From Ancylobacter radicis (GTDB lineage Bacteria > Pseudomonadota > Alphaproteobacteria > Rhizobiales > Xanthobacteraceae): a stretch of 64,000 nt of DNA. The position numbers and the translations under genes were made by a program. Below the pieces are notes generated by a model, which did no database searches, was not told where the DNA came from, and saw nothing but the letters and a program-made list of their open reading frames with translations. Positions 10,087 through 18,851 of the stretch are shown in pieces. How positions within the stretch are numbered: position 1 is the stretch's first letter; each line of letters opens with the position of its first letter. The stretch spans positions 62,001-126,000 of the forward strand of contig NZ_JAHCQH010000016.1 in assembly GCF_018449475.1 (NCBI RefSeq). The letters are read 5' to 3'.

Positions 10087-10791
10087 ATGCGTATGCCCCT
10101 GCGTAGCCTGACCCGCCCTCCGGCCCTTCCTGCCGAGGGGGAGGCCGTCGCGCCGGCCACGGCGCCCGAGCCGGCGCTGGTGCCGGCGCCCGCTGCACCT
10201 TCCAGCGAACCCCGCGTGGCTAGCCTCACCGTCGAGCAGGCGATCGGCGCGCAGATCCGTCAGCACCGCAAGCGGCTCGACATCACCAGCGCGGAGCTGG
10301 CGGCCACGGCGAGGATTTCGCCGGGCATGATCTCGAAGATCGAGAACGGGCAGATCTCCTCCTCGCTCTCCACGCTCACCGCCATCGCCAGCGCCCTGAA
10401 CGTGCCGATCGCCTCGCTGTTCGCCGGCTATGACGACCGGCGGGACTGTTCCTTCGTCAAGGCGGGGCAGGGTGCGGCCACCGAACGCCGGGGCACCAAG
10501 GCCGGGCATATCTATGAATTGCTGGCGCAGTCGCTGGGCACCGACGTGGCGATGGAGCCGTTCCTGATCACGCTGCCGGAGGGGGCCGCACCCTACTCGG
10601 CGTTTCGCCACAGCGGGGTGGAGATGATCTACATGCTCTCCGGCTCGGTCGGCTACCGCCACGCCGACAAGCTCTATCATTTGGAGCCCGGCGACACGCT
10701 CTACTTCGACGCCTCGGTGCAGCACGGGCCGGAGGAGCTTTACGCCCTGCCCATGAGCTACCTGTCGATCATTGTCTACCCGAAGGAGTGA
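10087..10791 (+). CDS. XRE-family regulator with C-terminal cupin sensor
   Basis: This 234-residue protein has an alanine/proline-rich N-terminal tail (~1-45), an XRE helix-turn-helix (~50-105: 'QIRQHRKRLDITSAELAATA', 'SPGMISKIENGQIS') and a cupin domain (~155-230: 'EMIYMLSGSVGYRHADKLYH', 'LEPGDTLYFDASVQHGPEE'). Such regulators bind interrupted palindromes as dimers and sense small molecules through the cupin. It lies between dmmC and tmoX. It is the likely controller of the TMA cluster and of the TTTCC-N-G-N-GAAA palindromes, but this is inferred from position only. The start is the ATG at 10087, with another in-frame ATG at 10093. Confidence 0.87.
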   Translation: MRMPLRSLTRPPALPAEGEAVAPATAPEPALVPAPAAPSSEPRVASLTVEQAIGAQIRQHRKRLDITSAELAATARISPGMISKIENGQISSSLSTLTAIASALNVPIASLFAGYDDRRDCSFVKAGQGAATERRGTKAGHIYELLAQSLGTDVAMEPFLITLPEGAAPYSAFRHSGVEMIYMLSGSVGYRHADKLYHLEPGDTLYFDASVQHGPEELYALPMSYLSIIVYPKE

Positions 10792-10929
10792 GCGCCCCCG
10801 CGCCCTTTCCCCGGCTGTCGCACCCGCCGCCATATGGCCTGCAATTTGCCTCTCAAGAAAGAGATGTTCCTCAAGGGACACTTAAGACGACGCGTTGCCT
10901 TCAAAAACCAATCCGAGGGAATAAACACG

Positions 10930-11871
10930 ATGCGCGTTCACCGTCTCTCCCAGGCCGCCGCCCTGTGCGGCATGATCGCCGGCCTCGCCATGACGCCCAT
11001 GGCTGCTGGCGCCCAGGAATCCAAGGATCCCATCATCATTGCCCTGCATGACTGGACCGGGCAGCACATCACCTCGCATATCGCCGGCGATCTGTTGAAG
11101 GCCAAGGGCTACAAGGTCGAATACGTCACCATCGACTATCTCACCGGCCTCACCGCCATGGAGAATGGCGACGTCACCGTGATGACCGAGTTGTGGGCGA
11201 CCACGGCCGGCGACGCCATGAAGGCCTCCGACGCCACCGGCAAGACCGAGAAGCTCGGCGCGCTCGGCCCGGCGGCCAAGGAAGAGTGGTGGTACCCGCT
11301 CTACATGAAGGAAAAGTGCCCCGGCCTGCCGGACTGGAAGGCACTGCTGAAGTGCGGCGAAGCCTTCTCCGCGCCGGAGACCGCGCCCAAGGGCCGCTAT
11401 CTCGGCATGGAAGCGACCTGGGGTGGGCATGATCCCGAGCGCATCGAGGCGCTGGGCCTGCCTTTCGTGGCGGTCGATGCCGGCACCGAATCCGCCATGT
11501 TCGCGGAACTGAAGTCAGCTTACGAGCGCAAGGCGCCGATCATGCTGTGGGTCTACTCGCCGCATTGGGTGCCCTCGGTCTTCGAAGGCGAGTGGGTGCA
11601 GTTCCCCGAATATGACGCCGCCTGCTACACCGACCCGAAATGGGGCATCAACCCCGACAAGGCGTTTGACTGCGGCAAGCCCTATGGCGACATCTTCAAA
11701 TACACCTCCGCCGAGACCAAGAAGAAGTGGCCCGGTGCCTATGAGGTGCTGAAGAAGCTCAAGATCGACGGCGGCGAGCTGAACCTGATGGTCAAGGAAG
11801 TCGACGTCGACGGCAAGAAGCTCGACGAGGTCGTCGCGGCCTATGTCGCCAAGCACAAGGGCGAGTACTGA
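10930..11871 (+). CDS. tmoX: TMAO ABC transporter periplasmic binding protein
   Basis: This 313-residue OpuAC-type (glycine betaine/proline-like) solute-binding protein has a cleavable signal peptide (residues 1-27, cleavage near 'AAGAQ-ES'). The mature part begins 'IIIALHDWTGQHITSHIAGD' and contains several tryptophans (for example in 'EEWWYPLY', 'SPHWVPSV'), which in this family cage quaternary amines. With ATPase and permease genes next door and TMA/TMAO enzymes upstream, TMAO is the most probable ligand. Glycine betaine or choline binding cannot be excluded. The ATG at 10930 follows a GAGGGA site; the frame is open upstream to 10834, but the signal peptide fixes the start. Confidence 0.85.
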   Translation: MRVHRLSQAAALCGMIAGLAMTPMAAGAQESKDPIIIALHDWTGQHITSHIAGDLLKAKGYKVEYVTIDYLTGLTAMENGDVTVMTELWATTAGDAMKASDATGKTEKLGALGPAAKEEWWYPLYMKEKCPGLPDWKALLKCGEAFSAPETAPKGRYLGMEATWGGHDPERIEALGLPFVAVDAGTESAMFAELKSAYERKAPIMLWVYSPHWVPSVFEGEWVQFPEYDAACYTDPKWGINPDKAFDCGKPYGDIFKYTSAETKKKWPGAYEVLKKLKIDGGELNLMVKEVDVDGKKLDEVVAAYVAKHKGEY

Positions 11872-11917
11872 GCCCGGTGCCGGGCCGGCGCCGGGCGTCG
11901 GTCCCCTGCGCGATCCG

Positions 11918-11941
11918 ATGCCGCCGCACGCGCGGCGGCAT
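11918..11941 (+). terminator. Intercistronic hairpin between tmoX and tmoW
   Basis: ATGCCGCCGC at 11918-11927 pairs perfectly with GCGGCGGCAT at 11932-11941 around an ACGC loop. There is no T run. Hairpins after binding-protein genes commonly protect the upstream mRNA and lower expression of the transporter genes, which would give more TmoX than TmoWV. Confidence 0.55.
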
Positions 11942-11977
11942 CCCTCCTTGCCGTCCTGACAGATAAAGGGCCCTGCC

Positions 11978-13060
11978 ATGGCCATGGTCACGCTCGCGCC
12001 GACGCCAGACTCCTCGCCCGGCAAGACACGGCTTTCCGCCGACGCGCCGCCCGCTCTTGTCTGCCGCAATCTGTGGAAGGTCTACGGCGCCAATGCCGAG
12101 ACGTTCCTGCGCGAAAACCCTGAAGCAACGCCCGCCGAGATCCGCGCGGCCGGCCTGTTCGCCGCCGTGCGCGACGCGACGTTGGAGATCCGTCAGGGCG
12201 AGATCTTCATCATCATGGGGCTGTCGGGCTCCGGCAAGTCGACCCTCGTGCGCTGCCTCTCGCGCCTTGTCGAGCCGACGGCGGGTCTCGTCTTCTACGA
12301 GCACCAGAACCTGCTGCGGATGACGCCGGACGAGCTGATCCAGCTGCGCCGGCACAAGATGGGCATGGTGTTCCAGAACTTCGCCCTGCTGCCGCATCGC
12401 ACCGTGCTCGGCAATGTCGCCTTTCCGCTGGAAGTGCAGGGCCTGCCGAAGGAGGAGCGCGAGGAACGCGCCCGCAAGGTGATCGACCTCGTCGGCCTCA
12501 CGGAGCGCGCCGGCCATTATCCTCGCGAACTTTCTGGCGGGCAGCAGCAGCGCGTCGGCATCGCCCGCTCGCTCGCCGCCGAGCCGGCGCTGTGGTTCCT
12601 CGACGAGCCGTTCTCGGCGCTCGATCCGCTGATCCGCCACGAGATGCAGAACGAGTTCCTGCGCTTGCAGCGCATGCTGTCGAAGACCATCGTCTTCATC
12701 ACCCATGATTTTGACGAGGCGATCCGCCTCGGCGACCGCATCGCCATCATGAAGGACGGCGTCATCATCCAGGTCGGCACCGCCGAGGAACTGGTGTTGA
12801 AGCCGGCCTCCGACTATGTCGCCGCTTTCACCCGCCATGTCGCCCGCGCCAAGGTGCTGACGGCGGGCGGGGTCTGCGTCCCGGTCATCCCGGGCGAGCC
12901 GCTCGGGCCGATCGTGCCGGCCAGCGCGCGGCTCGCCGAGGTGGCCGCCGCCGTTCTCTCGGCCGATGCGCCGGCCGCCGTGGTCGATGCCAACGGCGCG
13001 TTGCTGGGCAAGCTTGTGAAGGCGAGCCTCATCGCCGATCTCGTCGGGGGCGGCCAATGA
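11978..13060 (+). CDS. tmoW: TMAO ABC transporter ATP-binding protein
   Basis: This 360-residue ATPase belongs to the ProV/OpuAA type. It has Walker A GLSGSGKST (~residue 80), signature LSGGQQQR and Walker B 'LWFLDEPFSALD', with the family-typical 'FQNFALLPHRTVLGNVAFPL' segment between. The N-terminal 'ENPEATPAEIRAAGLFAAVRD' insert is typical of glycine-betaine/TMAO transporters. The C-terminal ~80 residues after the nucleotide-binding domain look like a degenerate CBS-type regulatory tail. Its stop overlaps the tmoV start (ATGA). Confidence 0.9.
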   Translation: MAMVTLAPTPDSSPGKTRLSADAPPALVCRNLWKVYGANAETFLRENPEATPAEIRAAGLFAAVRDATLEIRQGEIFIIMGLSGSGKSTLVRCLSRLVEPTAGLVFYEHQNLLRMTPDELIQLRRHKMGMVFQNFALLPHRTVLGNVAFPLEVQGLPKEEREERARKVIDLVGLTERAGHYPRELSGGQQQRVGIARSLAAEPALWFLDEPFSALDPLIRHEMQNEFLRLQRMLSKTIVFITHDFDEAIRLGDRIAIMKDGVIIQVGTAEELVLKPASDYVAAFTRHVARAKVLTAGGVCVPVIPGEPLGPIVPASARLAEVAAAVLSADAPAAVVDANGALLGKLVKASLIADLVGGGQ

Positions 13061-15045
13061 GCGATGTGGCGCTGCAACAGGGCCGCCTGCATCTGCGGCT
13101 TCCCGCCGGCTGGATCGTTGCCGTTCTCGTCGCCCTCGCCGTTCTGGTGCCCTATGCCGCGCCGCAGACCTTCGCCTGGGCCAAGGCCTATCCGGCGACG
13201 TGGATCGTGCCGGTGAGCGACTGGCTGAAAGCCTTCCTCTACTGGCTCGCGCGCGACCTCACCTTCGGCCTGTTTACCTTCAAGGAGATGACGCGCTTCA
13301 TCTCCAGCCTGTTCGGCTATGCGCTCGCCGTGCCGAAGGCGGTGTTCTCCACCGGGATCACCTTTGGCGACGAGGATGGCGCGTTCCACATTCCGCGCGT
13401 CTCCTGGGCCGGGCTGATCGCGGCGGTAACGGTCTGGAGCTACATGCTGGGCGGGTTGCGCCTCGCCGTGCTCGGCTTTGTCGGCTTTGCCTACATATTG
13501 GTGTTCGGCCAGTGGGACAGCGCCATGGTGACGCTGTCGCAGGTGCTGCTCGCCGTGCTCTGCGGTGTCGCTGGCGGCATCGGGCTCGGCATCCTCGCTT
13601 TTCGCGTTCCCCGGCTCGAAGGCGCGGTGGTGGCCACGCTCGATTTCATGCAGACCGTGCCGACCTTCGCCTATCTCGTGCCCCTGGTCTTCCTCGTCGG
13701 CGTCGGCCCGGTCTCCGGCATGCTGGCGACCATCCTCTACGCCATGCCGCCCATGGTGCGGGTGACCATGATGGCGCTGAAGCGGGTGCCGCCGGAGCTG
13801 GACGAACTCGCCCGCATGACCGGCTGCCAGCCGCGTCAGGTGCTGTGGAAGGTGCTGGTGCCCTCCGCCCGCGACGATCTGCTGGTCGGCGTCAATCAGG
13901 TGATCATGCTCACGCTGAACATGATCATCATCGCCGCCATGATCGGCGCCGGCGGGCTCGGCTTCGACGTGCTGAACGCGCTGCGCCAGGCCAACGGGCT
14001 GGGCAAAGGGCTGGAAGCGGGCCTCGCCGTGGTGGCGCTTGCCATCGTGCTCGACCGGATGAGCCGGGCGCTGGTCGAACTGCGCCCGGTGCATGGCGCG
14101 GCGGCGCAGCACCGCCGGCGGCTGTTCTGGGCCGGCCTTGCGGCGCTGATCGGCTTCACCCTGTTGTCCTTCGCCTTTCCGGCGCTGGAATCGCTGCCGC
14201 CGGAATGGCGGATCACGACCGGCAGCATGTGGTCGGATGTGGTGAGCTGGGTGAACATCAACCTGTTCTCGACCGCGGACGCGCTGCGTACCTTCCTGCT
14301 CATCTACATTCTCGTGCCGGTGAAGACCTTTCTGATCGGCTTTCCCTGGGTCGGCCTGCTCGCCGTGGTGGCGGGCGGCGCCTGGTCGCTCGGTGGCTGG
14401 CGCTTCGCCCTCGGCATGACCGCGCTCATCGCCTTCATCCCGGTGGCGGGGCTGTGGGAGCGGGGCATGACGACGATCTATCTGTGCTCGATCTCGGTGG
14501 TGATCGCCTCGCTGATCGGCCTGCCGCTCGGCTTCCTCGGCAGCCGTTCGGAGCGCATGCACAAATTCCTCGGCGCGATGTGCGACACGCTGCAGACGCT
14601 GCCGTCTTTCGTCTATCTGCTCCCCGTCGTCATGCTGTTCCGCATCGGCGACGTCTCGGCGCTGGTGGCGATCGTGCTCTACGCCATGGTGCCGGCGATC
14701 CGCTTCACCGACCATGGGCTGCGCCGCGTGCCGCCCAGCCTGCAGGAGGCCGGCACCATGGCGGGCTGCACCGGGATGCAGCGCCTCGCCAAGGTCGAGC
14801 TTCCCTATGCGCTGCCGGAAATCATGCTCGGGGTGAACCAGGTGATCATGATGGCGCTGTCGATGCTGGTGATCTCGTCCTTTGTCGGGACCAATGATCT
14901 GGGCAAGCAGATTCAGGTCGCCATCTCGCAGGCCGATCCGGGCAAGGGACTTTCCGCCGGTCTCGCCATCGCCTTTCTCGGCATCCTCGCCGACCGCATG
15001 ATCGGCCGCTGGGTCGCCGCCCGCCGAGAGCGGATGGGCTTCTGA
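13057..15045 (+). CDS. tmoV: TMAO ABC transporter permease, tandem-fused
   Basis: This 662-residue inner-membrane protein has two ProW-type permease halves in tandem (~140-340 and ~460-655), each with the conserved EAA-loop region ('RVPPELDELARMTGCQPRQV' and 'RVPPSLQEAGTMAGCTGMQR'). The internal duplication means one polypeptide supplies the whole membrane dimer. It ends the tmoXWV operon. The convergent LytTR regulator gene ends 43 bases downstream with no obvious terminator hairpin between. Confidence 0.9.
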   Translation: MSDVALQQGRLHLRLPAGWIVAVLVALAVLVPYAAPQTFAWAKAYPATWIVPVSDWLKAFLYWLARDLTFGLFTFKEMTRFISSLFGYALAVPKAVFSTGITFGDEDGAFHIPRVSWAGLIAAVTVWSYMLGGLRLAVLGFVGFAYILVFGQWDSAMVTLSQVLLAVLCGVAGGIGLGILAFRVPRLEGAVVATLDFMQTVPTFAYLVPLVFLVGVGPVSGMLATILYAMPPMVRVTMMALKRVPPELDELARMTGCQPRQVLWKVLVPSARDDLLVGVNQVIMLTLNMIIIAAMIGAGGLGFDVLNALRQANGLGKGLEAGLAVVALAIVLDRMSRALVELRPVHGAAAQHRRRLFWAGLAALIGFTLLSFAFPALESLPPEWRITTGSMWSDVVSWVNINLFSTADALRTFLLIYILVPVKTFLIGFPWVGLLAVVAGGAWSLGGWRFALGMTALIAFIPVAGLWERGMTTIYLCSISVVIASLIGLPLGFLGSRSERMHKFLGAMCDTLQTLPSFVYLLPVVMLFRIGDVSALVAIVLYAMVPAIRFTDHGLRRVPPSLQEAGTMAGCTGMQRLAKVELPYALPEIMLGVNQVIMMALSMLVISSFVGTNDLGKQIQVAISQADPGKGLSAGLAIAFLGILADRMIGRWVAARRERMGF

Positions 15046-15088
15046 CACCCCAAGCAGTGACGGGTTGTCGTCGGCGCGCGCTGCCTGG

Positions 15089-15805
15089 CTAGCCGCGACG
15101 GTCCGGTTTCAAAAGAGCCTGCTTCAGGCGTGCCGCCGCCGCGCGGCCAAGCACGATCGGCTCGGCCCTCCCCTCAAGGGCGAGCCGGACATCGTCACGC
15201 GAGCGGGTGTCGACGCTGCGGATGCGGTCGCCATTGACAAGGATCGAGCGCCCCAGCCGCAGGAAGGGCGGCGAGGGAAGCTGTTCCTCGAACTGCCCGA
15301 TGCTGCGCAGGATCATCAGCGGCGGCTGATCGGCGAGGTGGACATGGCTGAAATCGCCTTCCGCCAGCACCGCCACTATGTCGCCGGGCCCGCAGCGCAC
15401 GACCCTGCCGGGGGCGCGCAGCTCGATCACCTCCACGCCCTTCGGGACGGGGGCCGCGAGGCGCCGCACCCGGTCGAGCGCGGCGTCGAGACGCTCCTGC
15501 GCCACGGGCTTGAGCAGATAGTCCACCGCTTCCACCGTGAAAGCCTCGACCGCATATTCGGCATAGGCGGTGACGAAGACCACCCGTGGCGGGGCCTCCA
15601 TGGCGGCCAGCAGATCGAATCCGTCGCCGCCGGCCAATTCGATATCGAGCAGGATGAGATCGGGCCGGAACCGGCCAACCAGTTCCGCCGATTGGGCCAC
15701 GCTATCGGCTTCGCCGACGATGTCGACATCCGCATGGGGCGCCAGAAGACGGCGCAGTGCCCGGCGGGCCAGAGGCTCGTCGTCGACGATCAGGACGCGG
15801 AGCAC
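15089..15805 (-). CDS. LytTR-family response regulator
   Basis: This 238-residue protein has a receiver domain (~1-120) with acidic pocket D8/D9, phosphoacceptor D54 ('LILLDIELAGGDG') and the lysine in 'VDYLLKPVA'. It is followed by a LytTR DNA-binding domain (~135-235; 'FLRLGRSILVN'). It overlaps the end of the sensor kinase gene by 16 bases and is co-transcribed with it. LytTR proteins bind pairs of direct repeats about 21 bp apart. Two such pairs lie nearby, before the secretion operon (16977) and before the cellulase (20185), so these are the likely targets. Confidence 0.9.
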   Translation of the reverse strand: MLRVLIVDDEPLARRALRRLLAPHADVDIVGEADSVAQSAELVGRFRPDLILLDIELAGGDGFDLLAAMEAPPRVVFVTAYAEYAVEAFTVEAVDYLLKPVAQERLDAALDRVRRLAAPVPKGVEVIELRAPGRVVRCGPGDIVAVLAEGDFSHVHLADQPPLMILRSIGQFEEQLPSPPFLRLGRSILVNGDRIRSVDTRSRDDVRLALEGRAEPIVLGRAAAARLKQALLKPDRRG

Positions 15806-16914
15806 GCTTCCCCCTCCAGCAGCAGCGTCGCCATTACCTGTGCGCCGCCCGGTACGCTCTCGATCTCGCGCAGGCTGAAGGAGTGACGGCCGGGGTAATG
15901 GACGTCAAGCCGGCGGCGCAGATTGGCGAGACCGAGGCCGTGGCCGGCGCGCAGGCGATGGGCGGGCTCCAGCCGGCCGGAATTGGTGATGTCAATGCGC
16001 AGCTTATCGCCTTCAAGACGCACCGCGACCGCCAGTTCCAGCACATCGGAGCGATCTCCGTGCTCGACCGCGTTCTCCGCGAGCGGCTGAAGCAGGCTGT
16101 TGGCGATCCGCCGGCCGGTGGCGCCGGGGTCGAGCTCGACGCTGATCCGCAGCCTTTCGCCGAACCGAGCCTGCTGGATGCGCAGATAGGCGGCAAGCGC
16201 GGCGACTTCCGCCTCGACCGGCACCACCGGCGTGCGGATGCCCGTGAGCACATGGCGCAGATAGTCGGTCAGGTCACGCAGCATCGCCCGCGCCGCCGCG
16301 GGATGTTCCGGCACCTCCTCGGCGATGCCGTTCAGCGCGTTGAACAGGAAATGCGGGTTGATCTGCAGGCGGAGCTGCTGGATTTCGGCGCCAAGCGCCT
16401 CCGCCTTGGCAGCCAGCGCCTCGGCTTCTGCGGCCAGCGCCGCCGCATGCGCGGTCTGACGCTGCCGGTCGGCGCGGATCCAGAAGAACAGCAGGCTCCA
16501 GCCGGTCAGCGCCACCGCGTAATGGGTAAAGGGCAGCGCGATCTCCTCCAGCGTTCCCCAGTCCGGGATGCTCCAGCCGAAGGCCTGACGCACCAGCACG
16601 GTGACGAGGACGATGACCGCGGACGCGCCGCTCGCGAGCAGCGCCATGACCGCGACGCTCCATGGTCCGAGCACCGTGCCGGGAAAGGCGCAGTCATAGA
16701 GGCGCCCGAGACCGGTGGAGAGCCCGGCGAGCAGCAGGTAAATCAGCGCGCTCATCGCCAGCGCGGCCGTGAGGTCCTGATAGGTGAGCTGGCGATTCAC
16801 CAGATCGACCAGGGTGAACAGGCCCCAGCCGATGATCTGCGCCCGCGTGAACGGGGTCAGGCGGCACCATGGCTTGCCCAGCGGGCCGAACGGACGGATG
16901 AGACGGGCCGTCAC
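15790..16914 (-). CDS. LytS-type sensor histidine kinase
   Basis: This membrane kinase has about four transmembrane segments in its first ~150 residues, a short coiled-coil rich in Ala/Glu ('LAAEAEALAAKAEALGAEIQ') and a His_kinase domain with the phosphoacceptor in 'QINPHFLFNALNGI'. A C-terminal HATPase domain carries the N box 'LLQPLAENAVEHG' and G box 'GHGLGLANL'. The frame opens at a TTG at 16956, but a GTG at 16914 preceded by GGAGG six bases away is the better start (374 residues). No extracytoplasmic sensor domain is visible, so the signal is probably membrane-related. It pairs with the downstream LytTR regulator. Confidence 0.87.
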   Translation of the reverse strand: MTARLIRPFGPLGKPWCRLTPFTRAQIIGWGLFTLVDLVNRQLTYQDLTAALAMSALIYLLLAGLSTGLGRLYDCAFPGTVLGPWSVAVMALLASGASAVIVLVTVLVRQAFGWSIPDWGTLEEIALPFTHYAVALTGWSLLFFWIRADRQRQTAHAAALAAEAEALAAKAEALGAEIQQLRLQINPHFLFNALNGIAEEVPEHPAAARAMLRDLTDYLRHVLTGIRTPVVPVEAEVAALAAYLRIQQARFGERLRISVELDPGATGRRIANSLLQPLAENAVEHGDRSDVLELAVAVRLEGDKLRIDITNSGRLEPAHRLRAGHGLGLANLRRRLDVHYPGRHSFSLREIESVPGGAQVMATLLLEGEACSAS

Positions 16915-16976
16915 AAGGGTCCTCCAGAGGCTAGGCGCGGGGGCCGTCCGGCGCAAAGGTCGGCTTGCCTGACGGG

Positions 16977-17008
16977 CTCGTCGATTTCTACGCCCCGTTC
17001 ATCGAGTT
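16977..17008. promoter_or_regulatory. Candidate LytTR operator (21-bp-period direct repeat) before the type I secretion operon
   Basis: CTCGTCGATTT (16977-16987) and TTCATCGAGTT (16998-17008) match at 8 of 11 positions and start exactly 21 bases apart, two helical turns, as in known LytTR sites. A near copy with the same spacing lies at 20185-20216. The site is in the 221-base divergent gap between the sensor kinase and the secretion ATPase gene. Confidence 0.55.
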
Positions 17009-17135
17009 GGTGCCGCCGTGGCGGTGCCGGGGTGCTTAGCCCATGGCATCTTTCGGGCCCGGTGCCTAGCCACCCGACGGTCGCGCCGGCCCGCAATCGG
17101 ACGAGCCGCGTGTGCTTGCCCTATCGAGGTTTCCG

Positions 17136-18851
17136 ATGGCCGCTGCCTCGCCCGTCTCTCGTGCCCTGTCCGACTGCCGCGGCGCCTTCGTCGCGGTGGG
17201 GGCGTTCTCGGCGGTCATCAACCTGCTGATGCTGGCGGGCTCGCTCTACATGCTCCAGGTCTATGATCGGGTGTTGAGTTCGCGCAGCGTGCCGACGCTG
17301 ATCGGCCTGTCGGTGCTGCTGCTCATCGCCTATGCCCTGCAAGGCTTTCTGGATGCGGTGCGGGTAAAGATGCTGGCGCGCATCGGGGCGCGCTTTGACG
17401 AGCAGGTCTCGCCCGCGGCCTTCGGCGCGGCGCGGCGTCTCTCGCTGGCCGGCCGGCGCGCCGAGGAGGCGCTCCAGCCCGTGCGCGACCTTGACCAGAT
17501 CCGCGCCTTCCTCTCCTCGCTCGGACCGACGGCGCTGTTCGACATGCCGTGGATGCCGCTGTTCTTCGCCGGCTGCTTCCTGCTGCATCCCTGGCTCGGC
17601 GCGCTGGCGTTGGTCGGCGGGGTGGTCATCGTCGCGCTGACCTGGGCGACCGAGCGGGCCAGCCGCGCGGTGATGAAGGCGCAGATGACCAGCCGCGCCG
17701 CGCGCGAGGCTATCGCCGAGGCGAGCCGGCGCAATGCCGAGGCGCTGACCGCCATGGGCATGGGCGGCGCCTTCGCCGGAAAATGGCATGAGGCGAACCG
17801 GCGCCATGTGAGCGACTGGCTTGAAGGGGCCGACGTCACCGGGGCCAGCGGCGCCTTCGCCAAGGTGTTCCGCATGGTGCTGCAATCGGCGGTGCTGGGG
17901 CTCGGCGCCTATCTCGCCATTCACGACCTAATCTCCGGCGGCGCGATGATCGCCGCCTCCATCATGACCTCGCGCGCCCTTGCCCCGATCGAGATTGCCG
18001 TTGGCAACTGGAAGGGCTTCGTCGCCGCCCGGCTCGGCGTGCGCCGTCTGGAACAGGTGCTGTCCTCGCCCGCGCTGGCCGAGCGCAGTCATACGGCGCT
18101 GCCCGCGCCCGTCGCCGCGCTGACCGCCGACAATCTGGTCGTGGCCGCACCGGGTCGCTCGGTGCCGATCCTGTCCGGCGTCGGGCTACGGGTGGAGGCG
18201 GGGCAGGGGCTCGGCATCATCGGGCCGAGCGCCTCCGGCAAATCGACGCTGGTGCGGGCGCTGGTCGGCGTGTGGCGCCCGCTCAAGGGCGAGGTGCGGC
18301 TCGACGGCGCCAGCCTCGACCAATGGGCGCCGGACGCGCTCGGCCGGCACATTGGCTACCTGCCGCAGGATGTCGAGCTGTTCGAGGGAACGGTGGCGGA
18401 GAACATCGCTCGTTTCGCACCGGACGCGTCCAGCGCGGCCATCGTTGCGGCGGCGCGGGCGGCCGGCGCGCATGAGCTGATCCTGCGGCTGGAAGAGGGG
18501 TATGACACCCGCATCGGCGAAGCCGGCATGGCGCTCTCCGGCGGGCAGCGCCAGCGCATCGGCCTCGCCCGCGCGCTGTATGGCGCGCCCTTTCTCGTCG
18601 TGCTGGATGAGCCCAATTCCAATCTCGACCAGGACGGCGACGAGGCGCTGGGCGCGGCGGTGCGCGGGGTGCGGGCGCGCGGCGGCATCGTGATCGTGGT
18701 CACCCACCGCCAGACCGCCATCGCTGGCCTCGATCGGCTCGCGCTGATGGCGGAGGGCCGTCTTCAGGCAATCGGCCCGAAGGAGGAGGTGCTGGCGAAA
18801 CTCGCCCGGCAGGGCGGCCTGCCGGGCATCAAGCGCGCGGTGGCATCATGA
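17136..18851 (+). CDS. Type I secretion ABC transporter (permease/ATPase)
   Basis: This 571-residue PrtD/HlyB-like exporter has an N-terminal six-helix membrane domain (~15-290) and a C-terminal nucleotide-binding domain: Walker A 'GPSASGKST', signature 'LSGGQRQR', Walker B 'FLVVLDEPNS'. It lacks an N-terminal C39 peptidase domain, as in exporters of C-terminal-signal substrates. The frame opens at GTG 17112, but the ATG at 17136 has a GAGG site. It overlaps the fusion-protein gene by four bases (ATGA). With the MFP at 18848 and the large cellulase at 20305 it forms a dedicated secretion locus; the outer-membrane TolC partner is not in the window. Confidence 0.9.
   Translation: MAAASPVSRALSDCRGAFVAVGAFSAVINLLMLAGSLYMLQVYDRVLSSRSVPTLIGLSVLLLIAYALQGFLDAVRVKMLARIGARFDEQVSPAAFGAARRLSLAGRRAEEALQPVRDLDQIRAFLSSLGPTALFDMPWMPLFFAGCFLLHPWLGALALVGGVVIVALTWATERASRAVMKAQMTSRAAREAIAEASRRNAEALTAMGMGGAFAGKWHEANRRHVSDWLEGADVTGASGAFAKVFRMVLQSAVLGLGAYLAIHDLISGGAMIAASIMTSRALAPIEIAVGNWKGFVAARLGVRRLEQVLSSPALAERSHTALPAPVAALTADNLVVAAPGRSVPILSGVGLRVEAGQGLGIIGPSASGKSTLVRALVGVWRPLKGEVRLDGASLDQWAPDALGRHIGYLPQDVELFEGTVAENIARFAPDASSAAIVAAARAAGAHELILRLEEGYDTRIGEAGMALSGGQRQRIGLARALYGAPFLVVLDEPNSNLDQDGDEALGAAVRGVRARGGIVIVVTHRQTAIAGLDRLALMAEGRLQAIGPKEEVLAKLARQGGLPGIKRAVAS

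Noticed and set aside
8947-10881. A 644-codon minus-strand frame over dmmC and the regulator
   Set aside because: It is a shadow frame with no domain; both plus-strand genes are well supported.
12814-15048. A 744-codon antisense frame rich in His/Arg/Asp over tmoV
   Set aside because: Its composition is that of an antisense shadow of a membrane-protein gene; tmoV on the plus strand has clear permease motifs.
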